The notes beneath the pieces were generated by a model that was not told the DNA's origin, did not search any database, and saw only the letters and a program-made list of their open reading frames with translations. A stretch of DNA of 11,064 nt. Origin: Acidobacteriota bacterium. Lineage in GTDB: Bacteria; Acidobacteriota; Terriglobia; Terriglobales; Acidobacteriaceae. This document shows, in pieces, positions 7,079 to 11,064 of the stretch (position 1 is its first letter; the number at the start of each line of letters is the position of its first letter). Location: the NCBI GenBank assembly GCA_021778815.1, contig JAJYBW010000083.1, positions 1 through 11,064 on the forward strand. Direction: 5' to 3'. The translations under genes were made by a program, and so were the position numbers.

Positions 7079-7765
7079 GTGCAACCCAAGAAGACGCTGT
7101 TGAGCTGGAGTGGCGGCAAGGATAGCGCCTGGGCTCTCCACACATTGCGCCAGGATCCTGCCTACCAAGTGGCTGCAATGTTGACCACGGTGAACGAACA
7201 ATTCAACCGCGTGGCGATTCATGGTTTTCGTGAGGAACTGCTGGATTTGCAGGCCGAGTCGGTTGGATTGCCGATCTGGAAAATTCCGTTGCCCTATCCA
7301 TGCTCCAACGAAACCTACGAATCTCGCATGCAGGCTGTTTGTGTGCGCGCAGTGCAGGAAGGATTTGAGGCAGTTGCATTTGGCGATTTATTTCTGGAAG
7401 ACATTCGTGCCTATCGCATTGAACATCTTGCCGGGACCGGACTCGAACCGGTATTTCCTATCTGGGGAATTCCCACGGATCAACTAACGCAAACCATGGT
7501 CGCCGCAGGACTGCGAGCTCGCATCACATGCCTCGATCCGCGTCAATTATCCTCTTCCTTTTGCGGACGCGTTTTCGATGCCGGTTTTCTGGCCGATTTG
7601 CCTGCCTCGGTCGATCCATGCGGGGAGCGAGGGGAGTTTCACAGCTTCGCCTATGCGGGACCGATGTTTTCCCAGCCGATTGACGTCGAGCACACCCACA
7701 ACGTCGAACGAGAAGGATTTGTGTACGGGGATCTTGTGCTGACCGGTTCCGCGCAGGGGCAATAG
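7079..7765 (+). CDS. DUF71/Dph6-like PP-loop ATP-binding protein
   Basis: The protein has 228 residues and belongs to the ATP-binding family DUF71 (PF01902, COG2102). In eukaryotes and archaea the family member Dph6 makes the final amide of diphthamide on elongation factor 2. Bacteria lack diphthamide, so the bacterial members must do something else, and their substrate is unknown. The sequence shows the PP-loop SGGKDS (11-16) near the N-terminus, the family block FGDLFLEDIRAYRIEHLAGTG (101-121) ending in FPIWG, and the C-terminal GERGEFHSF (182-190). The fold implies adenylation of a carboxylate or similar group with release of AMP and pyrophosphate. The start is the GTG at 7079 with a near-perfect ribosome binding site. 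It is followed 36 nt later by a sulfur-amino-acid PLP enzyme, which may or may not be related. The family call is firm; no function beyond ATP-dependent amidation or activation should be assumed. Confidence 0.9.
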   Translation: MQPKKTLLSWSGGKDSAWALHTLRQDPAYQVAAMLTTVNEQFNRVAIHGFREELLDLQAESVGLPIWKIPLPYPCSNETYESRMQAVCVRAVQEGFEAVAFGDLFLEDIRAYRIEHLAGTGLEPVFPIWGIPTDQLTQTMVAAGLRARITCLDPRQLSSSFCGRVFDAGFLADLPASVDPCGERGEFHSFAYAGPMFSQPIDVEHTHNVEREGFVYGDLVLTGSAQGQ

Positions 7766-7801
7766 AGCGCGTGCCGCATTCCTGCTCTCCAGGGGGAGAC
7801 A

Positions 7802-8926
7802 ATGAAAGATACCACTCGACTGGTTCGGGTTGGACTGCCTGAACCACCGGAAAAAGTAGCGGCCGGCGACCCCATTCACCCTGGCCCGATCTTTGCTTCG
7901 GCGTATGCAACGCCCGGGGATCCTTCGGAGTCCGCCTATACCTATGCCCGGTTTCACAACCCGACGTGGGATGAACTGGAACATGCGCTGGGTGCACTGG
8001 AAGGCGGCATCGTCCGCATTTTTCCTTCTGGCATGGCAGCAGTGATGGCTGTTTTTGCGGCGGTGCTGCATCCCGGCGACACGATTGTGCTGCCCTCAGA
8101 TTGTTACTACACCACGCGCATTTTGACGCGCGAATTCCTGGCTTCATTCGGCATCACGGCACGACTGGCTGCGACCGCCGACAATGCCCAGGGCAAGTTA
8201 CTGGAGGGAGCGAATCTGCTGTGGCTGGAGACGCCCTCCAATCCGACTATGGATATTTGCAACATTCGCTTGCTCTCGGACGCGGCGCACAGAGCCGGGG
8301 CCTTGGTCGCAGTCGATAACACTACGCCAACCGCGCTCGGCCAAAAACCTCTTTCGCTGGGCGCCGATATTTCCGTCGCGTCAGACACAAAATCTTTAAC
8401 CGGCCACAGTGATCTTTTACTGGGCCACGTCGCTGTGAGCGATCCAGAACTGAATGCCAAAATTGATCGCTGGCGAACTCTTTCCGGCTCCGTGGTCGGA
8501 CCCATGGAGGCATGGCTTGCGATGCGGTCTCTAGCAACCCTGCCGCTGAGACTGGAGAAGCAGTCAAACAACGCCCAGGGTATTGCGGAGTTTCTGGAGA
8601 GCCATAAGGTCGTCAGGTCAGTGAACTATCCAGGGTTGAAGTCGCATCCAGCGCACGCCTTGGCGCGCGAGCAAATGCGCTATTTCGGGCCGGTGGTCAG
8701 CTTCGACCTGGTGCATCGGTCAACAGCGGAACGGTTTTTGAAGGCGTCGAATTTACTGGTGGAAGCGACCAGTTTTGGCGGCATTGTTTCCTCCGCGGAA
8801 CGGCGCGCGCGGTGGGGTCATGATGCCGTTTCTGAAGGATTTATTCGTCTTAGTGCGGGCTGCGAAGACCTCGAAGACCTGCTCGCCGACCTGGATCAGG
8901 CCTTGACCGCGAGCGGTGCGAACTGA
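7802..8926 (+). CDS. Cys/Met metabolism PLP-dependent enzyme (cystathionine gamma-synthase/lyase type)
   Basis: This 374-residue protein belongs to the fold-type I PLP family that includes cystathionine gamma-synthase, cystathionine gamma- and beta-lyase, methionine gamma-lyase and O-acetylhomoserine sulfhydrylase. Visible motifs in order are YTYARFHNPTWDELE (46-60, the phosphate-binding Tyr/Arg plus NPT), FPSGMAA (74-80), LETPSNPTMDI (142-152), VDNT (171-174), the PLP lysine K197 in SDTKSLTGHSD, and a C-terminal FGGIVSSAERRARWGH region followed by RLSAGCED. The reaction makes or breaks C-S bonds in cysteine, homocysteine or methionine metabolism. It differs from canonical members in FHNPT where many have RTGNPT, and in SDTKSLTGHSD where many have SATKYxNGHSD, so I do not choose between synthase and lyase. 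The ATG at 7802 follows GGGGGAG (7792-7798). It probably shares a transcript with the PP-loop gene 36 nt upstream and with the unknown gene 53 nt downstream. Confidence 0.92.
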   Translation: MKDTTRLVRVGLPEPPEKVAAGDPIHPGPIFASAYATPGDPSESAYTYARFHNPTWDELEHALGALEGGIVRIFPSGMAAVMAVFAAVLHPGDTIVLPSDCYYTTRILTREFLASFGITARLAATADNAQGKLLEGANLLWLETPSNPTMDICNIRLLSDAAHRAGALVAVDNTTPTALGQKPLSLGADISVASDTKSLTGHSDLLLGHVAVSDPELNAKIDRWRTLSGSVVGPMEAWLAMRSLATLPLRLEKQSNNAQGIAEFLESHKVVRSVNYPGLKSHPAHALAREQMRYFGPVVSFDLVHRSTAERFLKASNLLVEATSFGGIVSSAERRARWGHDAVSEGFIRLSAGCEDLEDLLADLDQALTASGAN

Positions 8927-8979
8927 TCGAAAATTCTGGTATCGTGCTGCAATTGATTCATCCTGGTGATTGACTTCCG

Positions 8980-9573
8980 ATGACGCGTGGAAAACTCCAT
9001 CATCCCGAAACTACGTTTTCGCATGATTGGCAGGTTGAAATCCTGCATAGGGCGCCCATGATTGCGCCTGTGCGGCACTATATTTATCCGCAAGCGGTCG
9101 AAGAAGTGGAGCGCGGAGCACTGCAGATTTGCTTTCGGTCACGGCCAGAAGCGGAAACAGCGATGGCTACGTTTGCGCTTGGATTTGCCGAGCCATCGCT
9201 GCCGCACGGAGTCTGGAGCTGCCCGAATCCGCGCCAAATGTGCGCTATTTCCGGCGGCTACGCCTACGTGGTTGACGTCGATAGCCCGGACAACTGGATG
9301 CAGATCCCGTACCGGCCTGTCACCTGGGTCGATGCGGCGCCACAACACAAGCTGCTACTGTTTGCCAGCTTTCATCGGATGTGGGCATTGGGAATGGACG
9401 GAAAAGTCTGGGAAACAAATCGATTATCGTGCGAGGGGCTACGCGTGGCAGGAATCGACGGTGAGTACTTGCATGGTTTCGGGTGGGATTTGGAAACTGA
9501 TACAGAGGTGCCATTCACGGTGGATCTGGCGACCGGTCGACACACTGGCGGCGCCAGTGCGTCGGCTGAATGA
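8980..9573 (+). CDS. Protein of unknown function, 197 residues
   Basis: I do not recognise a named family. The protein has no signal peptide and no membrane helix, so it is probably cytoplasmic. From about residue 75 it is rich in short beta-strand-like pieces with many aromatic residues: GYAYVVDVDSPDNWMQIPYRPV, then LLLFASFHRMWALGMDGKVWET, DGEYLHGFGWD and PFTVDLATGRHTGG. The repeated 'xDG...W.T' and 'G.GWD...pFtvDl.tG' pattern looks like two or three blades of a beta-propeller or a small beta-sandwich. I recall similar uncharacterised proteins in other bacteria, without a function. Start ATG 8980 has only a weak ribosome binding site (GGTGAT region at 8964-8969); M27 (ATG 9058) is an alternative. 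It is real coding sequence by its continuous, compositionally normal translation and its place as the last gene of the + strand run, 53 nt after the PLP enzyme, with a hairpin soon after its stop. Confidence 0.75.
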   Translation: MTRGKLHHPETTFSHDWQVEILHRAPMIAPVRHYIYPQAVEEVERGALQICFRSRPEAETAMATFALGFAEPSLPHGVWSCPNPRQMCAISGGYAYVVDVDSPDNWMQIPYRPVTWVDAAPQHKLLLFASFHRMWALGMDGKVWETNRLSCEGLRVAGIDGEYLHGFGWDLETDTEVPFTVDLATGRHTGGASASAE

Positions 9574-9596
9574 AGAAGTCGAAATTAGAAGAATGT

Positions 9597-9622
9597 GGCC
9601 TAAGCAAAAAATCGCCTAGGCC
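9597..9622. terminator. Candidate hairpin between convergent genes
   Basis: GGCCTAAGC (9597-9605) pairs with GCCTAGGCC (9614-9622) with a single A-C mismatch, leaving an 8-nt A-rich loop. It lies between the stop of the + strand unknown gene (9573) and the stop of the minus-strand secreted protein gene (9640), so it could end both transcripts. On the + strand it is followed only by CTTTC and on the minus strand by ACATTCTTC, so the T-tract is poor in both directions. It is a plausible but weak terminator. Confidence 0.4.
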
Positions 9623-9639
9623 CTTTCAAAAAATGAAGA

Positions 9640-10347
9640 CTACTGACCCGCAACAACGAGCGGTCGCAGCGAGGCATTGGCCTCATTGGCAAGCGAGGCG
9701 CGATAGTTGCTGAAGACCACTTCGCTGCCTTGTGGACCATCGAGAAGCAGACCGAAGCGAAGTGGTTCCTGCCAGGCGGTCAAAACTCGACTGACCGCAG
9801 CGTTGCCCAGAGGATGCCAGGCGCTGTCGCCCTGATGCCGCCAGAAGAAACGCACATCCTGTGCACCGCCGCCTGAGACGCGAAATTCAAATTGCGAGCT
9901 GGTGTTAACGGGTTGGCGAGCTAAGACCCGCGCGGAATTCGGCTCGAGCTGCCAAAGGACGATGCTTCCGTCTCCAAGGCCAATCACTATGGCATGATCC
10001 GCATCGCCGACCAGACCCAGACCGGAAATGGAAGACGTACTTTTGGGTGCGCGGGTCAACTCAACCTCGGCGGCTGTACCGGAAGCGTCGGCATCCCGAC
10101 TCAGGAGCACAGTGCTGTGCTCGCGCGACTTGATGCGAACCTGGTCGCCCTTGAAGTGGAGCTTGGGGCTCTGGCCGGGGAACGAATACCATCCGGCCTG
10201 CGTGGAGCCGTCGAAGACAACGTTTTCGACGTGACCGGTAGACCAGCCGCCAACCTGTTGAGCAGACGCCGGGGTGGCAGTGAGAGAAACAGCACAAACA
10301 ATCGGAACCGCAGAAAAAATCATACCGCGCAAAAAGTTAATTTTCAT
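9640..10347 (-). CDS. Secreted protein of unknown function with a beta-sandwich-like body
   Basis: The 235-residue precursor has a clear Sec signal peptide: basic residues K2 and R7, a hydrophobic core at about 9-22, and a probable cleavage site after ASA at 27-29. The mature part has no membrane helix or cysteine pair. It is rich in beta-strand-like segments such as GWYSFPGQSPKLHFKGDQVRI, HAIVIGLGDGSIVLWQL, SQFEFRVSGGGAQDVRFFWRH and RFGLLLDGPQGSEVVFSNYRA. The alternation and the ending 'G..vvFSNYRA' are reminiscent of concanavalin-like (LamG or DUF1349-type) sandwich domains attached to glycosidases, but that is only an impression. It would act in the periplasm or outside. ATG 10347 has GAGGA 8 nt upstream on the minus strand. 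It is 173 nt downstream of rsmD on the same strand, with a hairpin-rich leader that suggests its own control. Confidence 0.82.
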   Translation of the reverse strand: MKINFLRGMIFSAVPIVCAVSLTATPASAQQVGGWSTGHVENVVFDGSTQAGWYSFPGQSPKLHFKGDQVRIKSREHSTVLLSRDADASGTAAEVELTRAPKSTSSISGLGLVGDADHAIVIGLGDGSIVLWQLEPNSARVLARQPVNTSSQFEFRVSGGGAQDVRFFWRHQGDSAWHPLGNAAVSRVLTAWQEPLRFGLLLDGPQGSEVVFSNYRASLANEANASLRPLVVAGQ

Positions 10348-10375
10348 TTCATCAATCCTCGTCTACTAGCCTCGA

Positions 10376-10415
10376 CCAACGTTTCGTTGGAGTGAACCTA
10401 AGGTAGCGGGCTACC
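10376..10415 (-). promoter_or_regulatory. Hairpins in the leader of the secreted protein gene
   Basis: Two perfect inverted repeats lie just upstream of the secreted protein's ribosome binding site. One is CCAACG-TTT-CGTTGG (10376-10390). The other is GGTAGC-GG-GCTACC (10402-10415, realistically five pairs with a 4-nt loop). The first ends about 28 nt before the start codon. They could be a leader structure affecting mRNA stability or translation, an operator, or the end of the rsmD transcript. No T-tract follows the first; I cannot assign a role. Confidence 0.3.
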
Positions 10416-10520
10416 TACACCATAACAAGGAATACGGTCACCGCACTTTAGTTATGTCCAGGTAACCCGGGTAACTCACAGGGTTCCAAAATGAAAACAT
10501 CACGATCGTACGAAAGTTCT

Positions 10521-11064
10521 TTAGTCGCCGTCAGCAGAGGGGTGCGACGCAGGTTTTGTGTTGCAACGAAAGAAGGTTAGGGCTGCTTCGCCTTGCTCGA
10601 TCCGGCGGTAAGGCTGCAGCTGGACATTCAGGTTTGGCAGAGAAAAGCGTCGAGAATGCTCCACGACCACGATGGCATTTGCGTGAAGAATTGAGTGCTC
10701 CGCCAGAAACCTGAGAACTGTCTCATACGCTACCTGGTCTTTATAGGGCGGGTCAAGAAATATCAGATTCAGAACGACTTTCTGCTGCAACAGCCGCCGT
10801 AACAGTGGGATCGTGCCTGCGGGTTCCACAATGGCCTGGTCGCGGATTTCCAGCCGGTCGAGGTTATGGCGCAAGGTCTGCAGCGGTATTTTGGCATTCT
10901 CTGCGAAGTAGACCTGGCGCGCTCCGCGGCTGATGGCCTCAATTCCGACCGCGCCGGTACCGGCAAATAAGTCCGCGAAGACGGCATCCTGAATCTGGGG
11001 AGCGAGGATGTTGAACAGGGTTTCGCGCAGGCGATCGCTGGTGGGACGAGTGTCCCTGCCTTTG
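10521..11064 (-). CDS. rsmD: 16S rRNA (guanine-966-N2)-methyltransferase RsmD, 5' end outside window
   Basis: RsmD uses S-adenosylmethionine to methylate N2 of G966 in 16S rRNA during small-subunit assembly. The minus-strand frame is open to the window edge and gives 180 residues. It begins inside the motif KGRDTRPTSDRLRETLFN, which in the family lies about 25-30 residues from the N-terminus, so only a short N-terminal piece is missing. Next comes the SAM-binding loop DLFAGTGAVGIEAISRGA, then the catalytic DPPY motif in LIFLDPPYKD, and the strand IVVVEHSR. The protein ends in NTKPASHPSADGD, a short acidic tail of low conservation. All key motifs are present, so the gene should be functional. 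No coaD, its frequent neighbour, is visible downstream; the next gene on this strand encodes an unrelated secreted protein. Confidence 0.93.
   Translation of the reverse strand, partial: KGRDTRPTSDRLRETLFNILAPQIQDAVFADLFAGTGAVGIEAISRGARQVYFAENAKIPLQTLRHNLDRLEIRDQAIVEPAGTIPLLRRLLQQKVVLNLIFLDPPYKDQVAYETVLRFLAEHSILHANAIVVVEHSRRFSLPNLNVQLQPYRRIEQGEAALTFFRCNTKPASHPSADGD

Noticed and set aside
7524..8147. Minus-strand frames spanning the end of the PP-loop gene and the start of the PLP enzyme
   Set aside because: They overlap two confident genes and are Arg/Pro/Ser/Cys-rich reverse-strand shadows.
9062..9619. A 185-codon + strand frame overlapping the unknown gene at 8980-9573
   Set aside because: It is in the +1 frame of a better gene and is rich in Arg, Cys and Trp. 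The 8980 frame has the more natural composition and motif-like repeats.
1..11064. Mobile elements, CRISPR arrays, tRNA or rRNA genes, or an obvious defence island
   Set aside because: I saw no transposase or integrase motif, no regularly spaced repeats, no tRNA-like cloverleaf and no defence-type genes; the content is chromosomal housekeeping.

Overview
The window is a compact stretch of bacterial chromosome with high-50s GC by eye. It carries ten protein-coding genes, mostly housekeeping, and no mobile element, CRISPR array or RNA gene that I can see. Protein style (an M23 peptidase opening with an RKRHYIVYVTRDDQG-type leader, the gene mix, and ThiL with extra loops) suggests an acidobacterium of the Terriglobia type. 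That is a guess from protein flavour; no marker gene settles it.

Layout. Positions 1-645 (+) hold the C-terminal part of a sodium:solute symporter cut by the window edge. Positions 691-3033 (+) hold a cysteine desulfurase followed 27 nt later by mnmA, the tRNA 2-thiouridylase, a natural sulfur donor/acceptor pair. Convergent to them at 3097-4050 (-) is a membrane-anchored LytM/M23 peptidase. A divergent intergenic region (4051-4318) separates it from a second + strand run: thiL (thiamine-monophosphate kinase), gltX (glutamyl-tRNA synthetase), a DUF71/Dph6-like PP-loop ATPase, a Cys/Met-metabolism PLP enzyme (cystathionine gamma-synthase/lyase type) and a conserved-looking protein of unknown function ending at 9573. 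At 9640-10347 (-) is a small secreted protein of unknown function. Upstream of it on the same strand is rsmD (16S rRNA G966 methyltransferase), cut by the right edge.

How the genes fit together. Much of the window concerns translation and sulfur. Cysteine desulfurase supplies persulfide sulfur and MnmA puts it on U34 of tRNA-Glu, tRNA-Gln and tRNA-Lys. GltX charges tRNA-Glu and RsmD methylates 16S rRNA. The PLP enzyme handles sulfur amino acids, and ThiL finishes the sulfur-containing cofactor thiamine diphosphate. This is mostly ordinary core metabolism.

I did not find a convincing new multi-gene system. The most interesting signal is inside thiL. A 48-bp palindromic segment (perfect 14-bp arms around a perfect 12-bp inner palindrome) is exactly 16 codons long and falls where ThiL homologues as I remember them have no residues. 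It looks like an in-frame palindromic element living inside a gene. A second hairpin-rich segment near the thiL 5' end also encodes extra residues.
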